64,000 nt of DNA from Bacteroides mediterraneensis (lineage in GTDB: Bacteria > Bacteroidota > Bacteroidia > Bacteroidales > Bacteroidaceae). The number at the start of each line of letters is the position of its first letter. Position 1 is the first letter of the stretch. Under the pieces are notes generated by a model. The model did not search any database. It was not told the DNA's origin and was given only the letters and a program-made list of their open reading frames with translations. The position numbers and the translations under genes are program-made. Positions 17,523-27,362 of this stretch are shown here, one piece after another. The stretch spans positions 3,224,001 to 3,288,000 of the forward strand of contig NZ_DAJPEN010000001.1 of NCBI RefSeq assembly GCF_025993685.1. The letters run 5' to 3'.

Positions 17523-20405
17523 TCAGAATCGGCGAGGTCCATGTCCTCCTCCAGGACCGAATCCCGGACCTCCAGGACCACCCATACGAGGACCAGCACC
17601 TTTTCCACCAAACAAATTCAGACGATAGATAAAATGAACCATGCAGTAACTATAGATTGCATTATACTCTGTATCACTTCGCATCGCCGCACTGATTACA
17701 CGGCTGATGTTGCTCTGGTTCCGTAAAATATCATAGAACTGAATGCTGACTGTTGCCGCATTCCCTTTCAGGAAATCTTGTGAAATCTGTGCATTCCAAA
17801 TCAACTCATCCCGGTTCATGCTCGCATCAGCATATCCACGACGTGAATTCTGAGAAATATCTGTAGCAATCGACATATTCCAAGGGAGACGGACATTTGT
17901 ACTGGCACCGTAGGAGAACTGGTAAGTATCCATGTTATTCTCCTCCTGGAAACTGTTACGGGAATGCGTATAAGCCAACGAACCATTCAGTGAAAACTCC
18001 CACCAGTCATTCCGATAAGTTCCTCTCAAACGTTCACTCAAAGAAAGCTGGCGTGTTTTGTTTTTATCAGATGCGCTTTGCGACTGTGTATCGCTCATAT
18101 AACTTACAATATTGTTGTAACGCGCCATAGTGAAGGTATTGATGGTATATTTCTTATTTCTCAAAGCGGTGTTTGATCCTAAAATACCAAACAAGTTCCA
18201 GTTTCCATTAATGTTTTCCGGCTGGGTAATTGTTCCACCGGTTGTCGGGTCGTATGTACTACGGTTACTGATACTGTTCATCACGTTCTCAAACCGGAAG
18301 TGCGTCATGATACCCCGTTGCTTCTTCGTATCAAACGTATTATAGAAAGCCATGAAAGTATTTGTAAATGCCGGCTTCAATCCCGGATTTCCCCGACGGA
18401 TATTCAGCGGGTCGGTCGTATCCTCAATCGGAAGCAAATCAGTCATACTCGGCTGAGAACTTCTTCCCCGATAGTTGATTCGCAACTGGCTGGTCTTAGA
18501 AAAATTATAACGGAAGTCAAAGGTCGGAGTAAAATTGAATACGTTACGGATAGCCACCGTATCCAGCTGATCCTTCTTGTAAGACAGTTTAGATTTCTGA
18601 GGCTGGAAAGAGAATCCAGCATTCAAACGCATTTTCTCACGAATCCATCTCAAAGAAATATCCGCTTGGTGATTATAGTAAGTGTACTGTGCACTCTTAC
18701 TGTTCTGTGTATCCAGTTCTCCCGTATGGTCACCACCGAATCCTTGACTAATGACCCAATCCTCCGGCATCGTATAAGTTGAGTTGTCACTCTTCGAACG
18801 CTTATACTGGAAATTATAGCTGAACTGCAGGAAACCACCCTTGAAAATCGGTTCACTGTACGTAAACCGAGCACTATAATTGTAATTCAAGGTCGGTGTG
18901 GTAATGTAACGGTTCAAGATTTCCAGACGTTCGTCATCCGTTTTCTGGAAATATTCCGTTTCTGATTCGGAGAACTGCTCGCTCGAACTGTTCGTATAGT
19001 TGTAAGTTCCACGGAAAGTAATATTACGGCCGGCTTTGCCCAAACGGCGGTTAATCATAGCCGAACCTCCCACATTGAAATCACTACTCTTTTGCAAACT
19101 GTTACGTGCGATTGTATTAATAATCGCCTCTTCCGGAATCAATGTAGACAAGTTCTCACCTGCATTCAGAATCTCATCGGTAGTATATCCCGGATCCTGA
19201 TTAAACGTAAACGAATTGCTATTGCTCGCATTATTATTCTTTCCATAGGTCAGACGCGGACGGATAATAACAGTAGTCATAGTATCCGGTTTCCACTCGA
19301 TACGGAAATCAGCAGTCAATGAAGTTGTTTTATTCCGGTTTGCTGTCATCGCATTCTTGAATGAACTGCTTTCAGTAGACACAAAGGTTTCCGAAGCCTG
19401 CTTACTGATGATATCCGCATCCTTGTAATTGTAGTTCACACTACCACCGGTTTCCAGTTTTTCACTCTGGGTACTAAAGTTGAAACCACCCATTTTAATG
19501 CTGGTCAATCCATTTTGTCCACCCATGCGGAAACCTCCTCCACCTCCTGGATAACCATTGTCGTTTACATTGTTCATTGAGCCGATCACCGTGAACTGGT
19601 TGTCTCCCACAAAACGGTTTAACATTATCTTTCCACTGTAACGGTCTTCCGTTCCGGCAGCAAGGTCTGCATTGCCAAACCAACCTTTATTCATTCCAGG
19701 CTTCACGCTCAAATCAAGCACCGTTTCCTCTTCCCCATCATCAATACCCGTCACACGTGCCAAGTCCGACTGCTTGTCGTACGCACGTACCTTATCAATG
19801 ATATTCACCGGCAAGTTCTTCATGGCGATATTCGGATCATCGGCAAAGAATTCCTTCCCATCAATCATGATTTTCTTAATTTCCTTTCCATTGATAGTAA
19901 TCTTTCCATTCTCATCCACTTCAGCGCCTGGCAGTTTTTTTACCAGCTCCTCCAAAGCCGATCCCTCCGGCACACGATAAGCAGAACTATTATATACCAA
20001 TGTATCTTCTGCAGCTGTTACTTCCGGAGCCTGTGCTACCACCACAGCTTCCGCCAGCATAATGGCATCCGTAGCCAGTTGCACCTTCCCCACATTTACT
20101 CGTGGAGCATTTCGCGTAAGTGCCACCTGCTTGAAAAAAGGAGTATATCCAATGTATGAAACCTTCAACAGATATTTACCAGGACGCACTGATAAAGAGA
20201 AATGTCCATTCATATCTGTCACATTTCCCACTACCATCGAACTGTCCTTCACTGAGAGAAGTTGCACAGTTGCCTGAATCACAGGCGACTTGTCTCCATC
20301 ATCTATTACCGTACCCGAAACGGTACCTCGGCTGCTTCCACTTTGCGCAAAAGCGGAAATGGCTACCCCAACCATCAGCAGCATTCCCAATAAAAATCTT
20401 TTCAT
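17523..20405 (-). CDS. Outer-membrane beta-barrel receptor with carboxypeptidase-regulatory-like N-terminus
   Basis: 960 aa from the ATG at 20405, which starts directly with a signal peptide (MKRFLLGMLLMVGVAISAFA); the upstream extension looks untranslated. A CarboxypepD_reg-like domain (about 30-115) is followed by a plug-like region (ALEELVKKLPGAEVDENGKI, KIMIDGKEFFADDPNIAMKN) and a barrel of alternating strands, ending in a Gly/Pro-rich tail (GGPGGPGFGPGGG). This is the TonB-receptor-like 'outer membrane beta-barrel' family, distinct from SusC and lacking a SusD partner. Cargo unknown. It is paralogous to the gene at 22946-25723 on element 1. Confidence 0.85.
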   Translation of the reverse strand: MKRFLLGMLLMVGVAISAFAQSGSSRGTVSGTVIDDGDKSPVIQATVQLLSVKDSSMVVGNVTDMNGHFSLSVRPGKYLLKVSYIGYTPFFKQVALTRNAPRVNVGKVQLATDAIMLAEAVVVAQAPEVTAAEDTLVYNSSAYRVPEGSALEELVKKLPGAEVDENGKITINGKEIKKIMIDGKEFFADDPNIAMKNLPVNIIDKVRAYDKQSDLARVTGIDDGEEETVLDLSVKPGMNKGWFGNADLAAGTEDRYSGKIMLNRFVGDNQFTVIGSMNNVNDNGYPGGGGGFRMGGQNGLTSIKMGGFNFSTQSEKLETGGSVNYNYKDADIISKQASETFVSTESSSFKNAMTANRNKTTSLTADFRIEWKPDTMTTVIIRPRLTYGKNNNASNSNSFTFNQDPGYTTDEILNAGENLSTLIPEEAIINTIARNSLQKSSDFNVGGSAMINRRLGKAGRNITFRGTYNYTNSSSEQFSESETEYFQKTDDERLEILNRYITTPTLNYNYSARFTYSEPIFKGGFLQFSYNFQYKRSKSDNSTYTMPEDWVISQGFGGDHTGELDTQNSKSAQYTYYNHQADISLRWIREKMRLNAGFSFQPQKSKLSYKKDQLDTVAIRNVFNFTPTFDFRYNFSKTSQLRINYRGRSSQPSMTDLLPIEDTTDPLNIRRGNPGLKPAFTNTFMAFYNTFDTKKQRGIMTHFRFENVMNSISNRSTYDPTTGGTITQPENINGNWNLFGILGSNTALRNKKYTINTFTMARYNNIVSYMSDTQSQSASDKNKTRQLSLSERLRGTYRNDWWEFSLNGSLAYTHSRNSFQEENNMDTYQFSYGASTNVRLPWNMSIATDISQNSRRGYADASMNRDELIWNAQISQDFLKGNAATVSIQFYDILRNQSNISRVISAAMRSDTEYNAIYSYCMVHFIYRLNLFGGKGAGPRMGGPGGPGFGPGGGHGPRRF

Positions 20406-20488
20406 TGCCTTTCCTTTTTTCTTCCATTTGATTAATTGTACCTTTGACAATCATTCTGGAAAAAGGTTTAACCCTCTACCCCTATTTT

Positions 20489-20899
20489 TTATTTATTTTG
20501 CCGGAAATTTTTCTCAATCCGCGCTTTCTGCATCAAAAATTCTTTGCAGAACACATTAATCACCATGTAAACGATACCTACTGAATTGTCAGCTTCCTGT
20601 AAATTTCCATCATACGCCGACTTCACCAGCATCACCACATAATAAATACCCCACAAATAGAGCGAGATTACCATCGCTTTCCGACGGATAGAAAACGCTT
20701 CTTCATTTTCCTCCTTCATCCTGGACAGAAAAATCATAAACAATGAAAGCCAGATTACTACCTTCATACTCAATTTCACATACAGCAAATTGCCGTCGTT
20801 CACCTGTCCGAACATATACATCAATAAAGGTACAAATACAGCCAACAGCAATAATACATACCCCAATAAACGGCACGAGGCCGGTAAAAATCCTTTCAT
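20489..20899 (-). CDS. Small integral membrane protein, hypothetical
   Basis: 136 aa with about four hydrophobic segments (LLGYVLLLLAVFVPLLMYMF, VVIWLSLFMIFL, VISLYLWGIYYVVMLV, and a weaker last one). No family recognised. Its stop is about 80 bp from the start of the outer-membrane receptor gene on the same strand, so co-transcription is possible. Confidence 0.65.
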   Translation of the reverse strand: MKGFLPASCRLLGYVLLLLAVFVPLLMYMFGQVNDGNLLYVKLSMKVVIWLSLFMIFLSRMKEENEEAFSIRRKAMVISLYLWGIYYVVMLVKSAYDGNLQEADNSVGIVYMVINVFCKEFLMQKARIEKNFRQNK

Positions 20900-21000
20900 A
20901 ACCTAATTTATTTTTATTCGCACAAAAATACTTAATTGTAAGCCAACATCTGACTTCTTCTAACTTTTTTTCTAAATTTGCGCCTAAAACAAATACACTT

Positions 21001-22062
21001 ATGAGTAAACAGGAAGTCATTATTTGCCAAAATTTCACGTCGGAACTCAGCCTGAAGATATCCGCACATTCATACGACAAGATTTTTATCCTGACCGACG
21101 AGCATACCTGCCGTTTCTGCCTTCCCTTGCTACAAGGCATTCCCAACTTGAAAGAAGCAGAACAAATTGTCATCGGTCCAGAAGACATCCATAAAAACCT
21201 GGAGACATTGGCTTATGTATGGAACCAGCTCAGCAGCCGGGGAGCCACTCGTCACACGCTACTGATTAATCTGGGAGGAGGAATGGTAACCGACTTGGGA
21301 GGGTTTGCCGCCGCCACCTTCAAACGAGGTATTTCATACATAAATATCCCCACGACACTACTTTCCATGATAGATGCAGCCGTTGGCGGAAAGACGGGTA
21401 TCAATTTCAACGATTTGAAAAATGAAATCGGCGCTTTTTATCCGGCAGATCAGGTGTTGATTGACAGTGAGTTTCTCAAAACCCTTGACATACAGAACCT
21501 ACTTTCCGGCTATGGAGAAATGCTGAAACATGGTCTCATCAGCAATCAAGCACACTGGAGCGAGCTGCTCAAATTCGACTTTAACCAGATAGATTACTCC
21601 AAGCTACAAACCCTCATCGGACAATCCGTAAAGGTAAAAGAAGATATTGTGGGAAAAGACCCCTACGAACAAAACATACGGAAAGCATTGAATTTCGGTC
21701 ATACCATCGGACATGCTTTCGAAAGTTTTGCCTTAAAGAGTGAACACCCGGTGCTTCACGGCTATGCCGTATCCTGGGGAATGGTTTGTGAACTTTACCT
21801 TTCCCACCTTCGTTGTGGTTTTCCCAAGGAAGCATTACGAACCACCATCCAGTTCATTAAAGAAAACTATGGCAGTCTTTACTTTACATGTGATGACTAT
21901 GACTCTCTCTACGACTTGATGAAGCATGACAAGAAAAATATAGCATCCGGTGTAATCAATTTCACCCTGTTAGGAGGAGTCGGCGATATCCGTATCAACC
22001 AGACCGCTTCGCAGGAAGAAATTTACGAACTGCTTGATTTCTATCGCGAAACGATGGGATAG
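21001..22062 (+). CDS. aroB: 3-dehydroquinate synthase
   Basis: 353 aa. Second step of the shikimate pathway: converts DAHP to 3-dehydroquinate with NAD and a divalent metal. Family signatures: NLGGGMVTDLGGFAAATFKR, NIPTTLLSMIDAAVGGKTGI, and the metal-binding HTIGHAFES. Length is normal. A -7-like box TAAATTTGC lies about 25 bp upstream of the ATG. It is followed by the tRNA-Pro. Confidence 0.96.
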   Translation: MSKQEVIICQNFTSELSLKISAHSYDKIFILTDEHTCRFCLPLLQGIPNLKEAEQIVIGPEDIHKNLETLAYVWNQLSSRGATRHTLLINLGGGMVTDLGGFAAATFKRGISYINIPTTLLSMIDAAVGGKTGINFNDLKNEIGAFYPADQVLIDSEFLKTLDIQNLLSGYGEMLKHGLISNQAHWSELLKFDFNQIDYSKLQTLIGQSVKVKEDIVGKDPYEQNIRKALNFGHTIGHAFESFALKSEHPVLHGYAVSWGMVCELYLSHLRCGFPKEALRTTIQFIKENYGSLYFTCDDYDSLYDLMKHDKKNIASGVINFTLLGGVGDIRINQTASQEEIYELLDFYRETMG

Positions 22063-22138
22063 ACTTCTTAACCGAAAAAAGTCTTTTCCAGAGACCTGAA
22101 TAGAATTTCAAAATTGAAAGAAATAATTGCGGAAAAAG

Positions 22139-22170
22139 TTTGCTTATTCCGAATAAAGCACTACCTTTGC
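22139..22170 (+). promoter_or_regulatory. Promoter of tRNA-Pro
   Basis: TTTG (22139-22142), 19-bp spacer, TACCTTTGC (22162-22170): a near-perfect Bacteroides housekeeping promoter ending 10 bp before the tRNA. Confidence 0.85.
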
Positions 22171-22180
22171 ATCCGCAATT

Positions 22181-22255
22181 CGGGGTGTAGCTCAGCCCGG
22201 TTAGAGTACGCGTCTGGGGGGCGTGTGGTCGCTGGTTCGAATCCAGTCACCCCGA
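22181..22255 (+). tRNA. tRNA-Pro (GGG anticodon)
   Basis: Full cloverleaf: acceptor CGGGGTG/CACCCCG, D arm with AGCCCGGTTA loop, anticodon stem CGCGT/GCGTG with loop CTGGGGG (anticodon GGG), T arm GCTGG-TTCGAAT-CCAGT, discriminator A. CCA is not encoded. The 3' half of this gene is the attachment site for the downstream integrative elements; the gene stays intact because the element restores the tRNA 3' end. Confidence 0.95.
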
Positions 22256-22259
22256 CTGG
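22212..22259 (+). repeat. Attachment core copy 1 (in tRNA-Pro 3' end)
   Basis: Bases 22214-22259 (46 bp) are identical to 36689-36734 and 49063-49108; the match to the third copy extends 2 bp further left. This is the integration core shared by both elements. Confidence 0.93.
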
Positions 22260-22269
22260 TGAAAATGAA

Positions 22270-22299
22270 GGAGTTAAGTCGTTGACTTAGCTCCTTTTT
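22270..22299 (+). terminator. Terminator of tRNA-Pro, carried by element 1
   Basis: Stem GGAGTTAAGTC (22270-22280) with GACTTAGCTCC (22284-22294), one G-T pair, GTT loop, followed by TTTTTC. It sits inside the element, just past the core, so the element supplies the tRNA terminator. Confidence 0.8.
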
Positions 22300-22616
22300 C
22301 TTTTGTAAATGACACATTTATGACACAAATCAAGATGTTTCCATCGCTATATCACTTCGATTAAGAAACAAAAATAAAAATAGACAAGGAGATATTTCTT
22401 TTCTTTATACCTATCTACTGTAGTTCATTCATCAAAATATATAAAAGCCACCATTTCCTGTTGGATACTGTTTATTATGATATATGGAAATTTTGGGGTA
22501 AAAATTATCCTTCAACAGAAGATTTTGTATTTCCTTTATTATTTTTAGAAATAGAAAAGTTCCACCAGCATCAAGCTGGCAGAACCATTTATTACAAGGT
22601 AGTGTTACAAGTCTTA
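22300..22616. other. Left end of element 1: arm-type sites, otherwise empty
   Basis: TGACACA occurs at 22310-22316 and 22321-22327 (11-bp period), mirrored by a pair with the same spacing at 36553-36570 next to the integrase gene. These are likely integrase arm-type binding sites. I see no gene or clear hairpin in the rest of this stretch. Confidence 0.5.
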
Positions 22617-22925
22617 TCATTTCCGATGAGAACGTTCCTTATCCATCTGTTTAAATTCTGTTTTCTGTTCATCGGTCAACAGAGCTTCTATTTTTTTGTT
22701 CAGTTCCTGCATGGCAGTTCTACGCTCTTCACGCGATAAATCCTGCTTGAAGAAGTCTGTATAAAGCGTCGTAATCTGTTTTTCCTGTTCATCGGTCAGA
22801 TTCAACTTTTTATCAAGTTTTTCCACCATCTGTTCAGGAGTACGGGTGTTTCCACCTTTACGCTGTGCATCCGCCGGTTGCAGACCCAGCATAGTCACAA
22901 GGGCTACAAAAAGAATTTTCTTCAT
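22617..22925 (-). CDS. Small periplasmic Spy/CpxP-like protein
   Basis: 102 aa from the ATG at 22925; the codon six bases upstream is TTG. A signal peptide (to about residue 20, ending ADAQ) precedes a helical charged domain with LNLTDEQEKQI and ALLTDEQKTEF, two copies of the LTxEQ-type motif of Spy/CpxP-like envelope proteins. Possible chaperone or metal-sensing role in the periplasm, by analogy only. Its start is about 20 bp after the stop of the outer-membrane receptor gene on the same strand, so it is probably in that operon. Confidence 0.75.
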   Translation of the reverse strand: MKKILFVALVTMLGLQPADAQRKGGNTRTPEQMVEKLDKKLNLTDEQEKQITTLYTDFFKQDLSREERRTAMQELNKKIEALLTDEQKTEFKQMDKERSHRK

Positions 22926-22945
22926 TTTCAACTTGTTTTTAAAGG

Positions 22946-25723
22946 TTATCTGATTGTATATACAAAACTTATCATGGCATAGGGTTGCAGCACATTACAG
23001 TTTACATAATCGTAATAGTTACTGCCTGTGCGATGTGTAAAAGCCTGGTTTTGCTTCAGCACATCAAAAGCTTCTATCCTGATTTCCGCCGCATTGTTCT
23101 TCAGGAATTTCTTGCCTAGTGACAGATTCCACAAAAAATAGTCTTCCGTATCGGTATCCAGTCCGGTATAGCCCACATAATTAAACGTGCTTCGGAAAGT
23201 GAGTCCCCAGAAAAAGGTCCAGCCCAGTTTGGCGGCTGCTGTATGCGTCACATAATCACTTTCTGCTGCGGTATCCAGCGAACTGAACATCTTGCTGATT
23301 CCGGCCGAATAGGAGGCAGTGAAATCAAGATTTTTGCTGATGTTACTTCCGATAATGAGTTTCGGAATCAGGTTCAGTTCACGTGTACGGCTTTCTACTC
23401 CGTCGAAGATAGTAGGCACATTGGCATAATTGGCAGAGAGACTGAAATTGATATTACTCCGGATGAAATCAACTGGGAAACCGTAGGTCACCATAGACTG
23501 AAGACTATAGTATCCATCCAGATTTACCGGACGGGTAAACTGAGAGCCTTTATTCAGTGTGACCGTGGGCGACAAGGCAACGTCTTCCTTTGCCGTAAAA
23601 GTACTGTCAGCCACATAGTCCTGTTGTATAGTGGCCCCCACCATCGCAATGAAGGTATGTCCGGACTTTGTGGTGCGCAAATAACGCAGATTGGCCGTAT
23701 GGGATACCTGCTGGTCGAGGTTCGGATTTCCCGCAGACAAGAACAACGGATTCGAATTGTCAATCACATTCTGCAAGTCGGTCACCGAAGGAGAAGAAGA
23801 CCTGCTGCGATAGCGAAGCTGGAAAGAGTTGGTCCGGTCCAGCGAGTAGCGTAACGTGAACGAAGGCAACACGGAAAAATAGTTATGCGACAGCTCATCG
23901 GGCTGAGGATAGACCAAGTCTCCTTTCAAGTCCGCCCACTGCGCGTCGACTCCCAGCATGGCACTCAACCTGCTGGCACGGTAGCGAAGCCCCACATTCC
24001 CAGCCTGAGTCAGGTAACCTGACTGGTATTCGTTCGAAAGACTTTCGTCCAACTGGTCATAGAGATCGGTCACGGCAGAACGGTCGTACGTTTTTTTGTC
24101 ATTTTCCGAGTCGGTATAACTCATTTTATACCCCAACTGTAATTGCAGGTTATCTGTCAACTTCTCGGTATAGCTCAAGTTAGAGCGCAGAGTATACTGC
24201 TGATTCAGCGTCTGCTTCCACTGGCTGTAATCATCCGTCACCGGAGAAAGTTCCAGTCCATATAGAGTATTCAAATAATCCGTATAAGTATCTCCGTCTG
24301 TATTTCTCATCGCTCCACTTAACATCAACGACAATGTACGTCCTTCTTTCAAAAAGCGGTGACGGAGTATCAAATCGGCCCCGATATTATATGCATTATT
24401 TTTACCGAAAGAAGTGGTTTCCGTTTCACTCTCTGTCGTTCCATTCGCTAAATTCTGTCCTTGCAGCAGCCCATAACTGTCATTGTTCTGAAAGCTCAGC
24501 GTAGGACGGAACTGCAGTGAGGTGCGTTCAGTCATCTGGTAATCTAACTTCATGTTGAAACGGTGGTTCCAGTTCTTCATCGAGTTTTCCTGATATTCGT
24601 TATAGGTCATTCCGGGCAATACGGATTCAAAGTATTCCCTGTCGGTCTGCTGCTGGGTCAGGTTGTCCGACTGGTTAAAGAAATAGCTGCCGGTCACTTT
24701 CCATTTTTCCCCCCACTGGTCTACGTAGTTCAAACCGACACCATTGGCCGAGGTCACTCCTCCCAAGCTCCCTACCATGAAATTGGAAGTACTGCTTCCA
24801 CCAGTGCCTCCCGATTTTCCACCGCTACGGCCTCCGCGTCCACCACGCCCTCTTCCGCTGCTTCCAGCCGACATGACACCCGCCAAATCTTCCTGCGAAA
24901 AATTCTGCTGGTTTACATTATTCGACATTCCTAACACAGAAATCCTCCGGTCGTCATTGAAAAAATTCAGGTTTCCGTTCACTTTATAACGATCGTCCGT
25001 ACCATATCCGCCGGAAACTTCGCCAAATGTTCCCTGACGGAAACCGTTCTTCGTCACAATATTAATCGTCTTGATTTCCTCACCGTCATCAAATCCGGTA
25101 AACTCGGCCTGTTCGCTTTTCTTGTCGAACACCTCAATGCTGGCAATAATATCCGAAGGCAGATTTTTAATGGCCAGGTTCACATCGCCATCAAAAAACT
25201 CCTTTCCATCCACCAGCACTTTCTGTACTTGTTCTCCCTGTGCCTGAATCGTACCGCCTTCCACTACGATGCCCGGCATCTTGGCCAGCAAATCCTCGGC
25301 CGAACTTCCCATCATCACTTGAAAGGCTTCGGCATTATACAGCAAACTGTCGCCTTTCTGCTCGGCACGTGTGGCACGTCCCTGCACGGAAATCTCCCCC
25401 AACAGCTGGGCATCCTCGGCCATTTCTATTTTTATCTCTTTTTGCTGACCTTCTGCAAATGTTTGTTTTTCCTTATAGGGCTTATAACCCACATACGTCA
25501 CCTGAAGGGTATAAGTTCCCGGCTGGAGTTTCTTAAACTGAAAACCTCCGTTCAAATCGGTCGACGTATAACTGGATTTTCCGTCGGATGAAACCAACTG
25601 TACCGTAGCCGAAATCAAACCTTCCTTTGTAGTTTTATCTGTGACTGTTCCTGAAAGGCTCTGTGCCATCAACGTCACAGAACAAAGGCTATATAGCAAT
25701 ATAAAAATACATCTACGCATCAT
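22946..25723 (-). CDS. Outer-membrane beta-barrel receptor (TonB-receptor-like), element 1 copy
   Basis: 925 aa using the ATG at 25723; the open frame begins with GTG at 25729. Signal peptide, a CarboxypepD_reg-like domain (LSGTVTDKTTKEGLISATV, about 20-105), the plug-like region with MPGIVVEGGTIQAQ and KVLVDGKEFFDGDVNLAIKN, and a barrel. A Gly/Arg-rich insert (about 290-315) lies early in the barrel part. Same family as the protein at 17523-20405. It lies between the Spy-like gene and a small lipoprotein gene on one strand, opposite a LytS/LytTR pair that may control it. Ligand unknown. Confidence 0.83.
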   Translation of the reverse strand: MMRRCIFILLYSLCSVTLMAQSLSGTVTDKTTKEGLISATVQLVSSDGKSSYTSTDLNGGFQFKKLQPGTYTLQVTYVGYKPYKEKQTFAEGQQKEIKIEMAEDAQLLGEISVQGRATRAEQKGDSLLYNAEAFQVMMGSSAEDLLAKMPGIVVEGGTIQAQGEQVQKVLVDGKEFFDGDVNLAIKNLPSDIIASIEVFDKKSEQAEFTGFDDGEEIKTINIVTKNGFRQGTFGEVSGGYGTDDRYKVNGNLNFFNDDRRISVLGMSNNVNQQNFSQEDLAGVMSAGSSGRGRGGRGGRSGGKSGGTGGSSTSNFMVGSLGGVTSANGVGLNYVDQWGEKWKVTGSYFFNQSDNLTQQQTDREYFESVLPGMTYNEYQENSMKNWNHRFNMKLDYQMTERTSLQFRPTLSFQNNDSYGLLQGQNLANGTTESETETTSFGKNNAYNIGADLILRHRFLKEGRTLSLMLSGAMRNTDGDTYTDYLNTLYGLELSPVTDDYSQWKQTLNQQYTLRSNLSYTEKLTDNLQLQLGYKMSYTDSENDKKTYDRSAVTDLYDQLDESLSNEYQSGYLTQAGNVGLRYRASRLSAMLGVDAQWADLKGDLVYPQPDELSHNYFSVLPSFTLRYSLDRTNSFQLRYRSRSSSPSVTDLQNVIDNSNPLFLSAGNPNLDQQVSHTANLRYLRTTKSGHTFIAMVGATIQQDYVADSTFTAKEDVALSPTVTLNKGSQFTRPVNLDGYYSLQSMVTYGFPVDFIRSNINFSLSANYANVPTIFDGVESRTRELNLIPKLIIGSNISKNLDFTASYSAGISKMFSSLDTAAESDYVTHTAAAKLGWTFFWGLTFRSTFNYVGYTGLDTDTEDYFLWNLSLGKKFLKNNAAEIRIEAFDVLKQNQAFTHRTGSNYYDYVNCNVLQPYAMISFVYTIR

Positions 25724-25729
25724 AATCAC

Positions 25730-26170
25730 TTAATCTATAAATCCTGTTACTTTATATTGTAATCCGTTAGGGGTAGGTATCTGTTTATATAAGGTTTTAT
25801 CAAACAAAAATAAAGTCTCTCCGCTTATGCAAACTTCCTCCACATTATAGTCTGGCAGTTGAGGAACAATCATGCCTTTCTCAGGCCTTACAACTTCATA
25901 CTTAGAAGAAGCAAGTTTTTTGTAATACACTCCATCTACATAAATGAAAGGAAGATTATTATAATAAATAGTCACTCCCGTACCCGGCAGTCTTTTCACA
26001 CGTGTGCCGACAACTACAGTTTTCTTCACTATTACTTTTGAGCGTTTCGGATGAATACGACGGGCAGGTGAAGTAGTTATAACCGTTACTTTTTGAGCAC
26101 TGTTTGGAGCTGCTGATATACATCCTGTCATCATCAGAATTAAAGCTAATAGACCTATAAACCGTTTCAT
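25730..26170 (-). CDS. Small lipoprotein, DUF6515-like
   Basis: 146 aa from the ATG at 26170, which begins a lipoprotein signal (MKRFIGLLALILMMTGCIS, Cys about residue 17). The body has VTIYYNNLPFIYVDGVYYKK followed by a C-terminal strand-rich part, the pattern of DUF6515-type envelope proteins. It is the first gene of the 26170-22617 operon and is only a few bases from the receptor gene. Function unknown. Confidence 0.7.
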   Translation of the reverse strand: MKRFIGLLALILMMTGCISAAPNSAQKVTVITTSPARRIHPKRSKVIVKKTVVVGTRVKRLPGTGVTIYYNNLPFIYVDGVYYKKLASSKYEVVRPEKGMIVPQLPDYNVEEVCISGETLFLFDKTLYKQIPTPNGLQYKVTGFID

Positions 26171-26279
26171 AATTCCTTGTATTTTTCCGTAAAAGTAGGC
26201 GTTCTGACGATACAAAACACAGACAATGCTCAAAGTAGGGGTAAACGACACCAATGTGGTGGCGAACAAACCTAAAGTT

Positions 26280-26313
26280 ATTTTCAGGAAGTCCTGAAAA
26301 TCCGTATTTTTGC
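26280..26313 (+). promoter_or_regulatory. Sensor-kinase promoter with overlapping inverted-repeat operator
   Basis: A -7 box TATTTTTGC at 26305-26313. A perfect inverted repeat (arms 26280-26289 and 26292-26301, half-site ATTTTCAGGA, 2-bp spacer) covers where the -33 box should be. A dimeric regulator, plausibly the LytTR protein or a repressor, would compete with RNA polymerase here. The region also serves the divergent lipoprotein operon. Confidence 0.6.
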
Positions 26314-26330
26314 GAAAAAAGGAATAACTT

Positions 26331-27362
26331 ATGTGGCAAATCAAGAATCTTCCGTTTTACATTGACCTGGTTTTTTGTCTGGTATTGCTTCCAGCTATGA
26401 TTACCTTGCTTCCCATCGAACGCTGGCTGATGAACGACTCTGTATTTGTGTACCTGCTGGTATCGTGGCTCTATTTTATCTATATCCTGAACCGACGCCT
26501 GACGATGCCTTTCTTGTTTACCGACAAACGGAAATTCTGGATAGCCATCCTTCTTATTCTGCTTACCATTGCAGGTACTTATCTCATTACCCGCTATCAG
26601 ATGGAGGTACCAATGCACCGGATGCGCAAACCGAAATTCATTCAGCACATACCGAAAATCAGATTACAGCAACAGGCTGTCTGGTTTTTGTACGTAGTGG
26701 TCACAACTTTCAGCATGGCTGTGGGATTGCTCACGGAGCTTTACCATCAGATTATGCAGCGTCAAGCCGTAGAATTCGAAAAGAAAAAGGCCGAACTGGC
26801 ACTCTACAAGGCACAGATAAATCCGCATTTCCTGTTCAACAACCTGAACACGCTGTATGCCATGGTAGTGACCGGTTCTCCTCAAGCCGAGGATGCCTTT
26901 ACCCAATTCATCAGCCTGATGAAATACATGTATGCCCACAACACAAAAGATAAAATTCCAATCCGTACAGAGACAGAATACATCCGTCAGTATATCGAGC
27001 TGCAGAAATACCGGATGCCGAAAGACTTTCATATCCATTTTTCTTACGAACACGACGAAACAGAACAATTGGGTATCGCTCCCATGATATTAATTACTTT
27101 TGTGGAAAATGTATTCAAACATGGGGTTTCTTCTCATCAACCAGGAAATGCCTGCATTTGTATCCAGGCTAAAAACGGGGAATTATTATTCACAACCCGG
27201 AACCCGTTATTAAACCATCACCCGATAAACGAATCTAAAGGTATAGGCATTGAAAATTGCCGGAAACGCCTGGAACTACTCTACCCCCACCGATACGACT
27301 TGCGGATAGAAAAGAAAGAAGGGCTATTTTACGTAACCCTACGCATTAATTTGAATACATGA
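26331..27362 (+). CDS. LytS-like membrane sensor histidine kinase
   Basis: 343 aa. Four N-terminal membrane segments (to about residue 145) lead into a coiled linker and a His_kinase domain with the phospho-His in NPHFLFNNLNTLYAMV, then a HATPase with ENVFKHG and GIGIENCRKRLELLY. It has no periplasmic sensor domain of note. Its stop overlaps the regulator start (ATGA), so the pair is translationally coupled. Paralogous to the kinase at 60454-61470. Confidence 0.9.
   Translation: MWQIKNLPFYIDLVFCLVLLPAMITLLPIERWLMNDSVFVYLLVSWLYFIYILNRRLTMPFLFTDKRKFWIAILLILLTIAGTYLITRYQMEVPMHRMRKPKFIQHIPKIRLQQQAVWFLYVVVTTFSMAVGLLTELYHQIMQRQAVEFEKKKAELALYKAQINPHFLFNNLNTLYAMVVTGSPQAEDAFTQFISLMKYMYAHNTKDKIPIRTETEYIRQYIELQKYRMPKDFHIHFSYEHDETEQLGIAPMILITFVENVFKHGVSSHQPGNACICIQAKNGELLFTTRNPLLNHHPINESKGIGIENCRKRLELLYPHRYDLRIEKKEGLFYVTLRINLNT

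Noticed and set aside
23243..23854. 203-aa open frame on the plus strand
   Set aside because: Antisense to the receptor gene at 22946-25723, which has clear domains.
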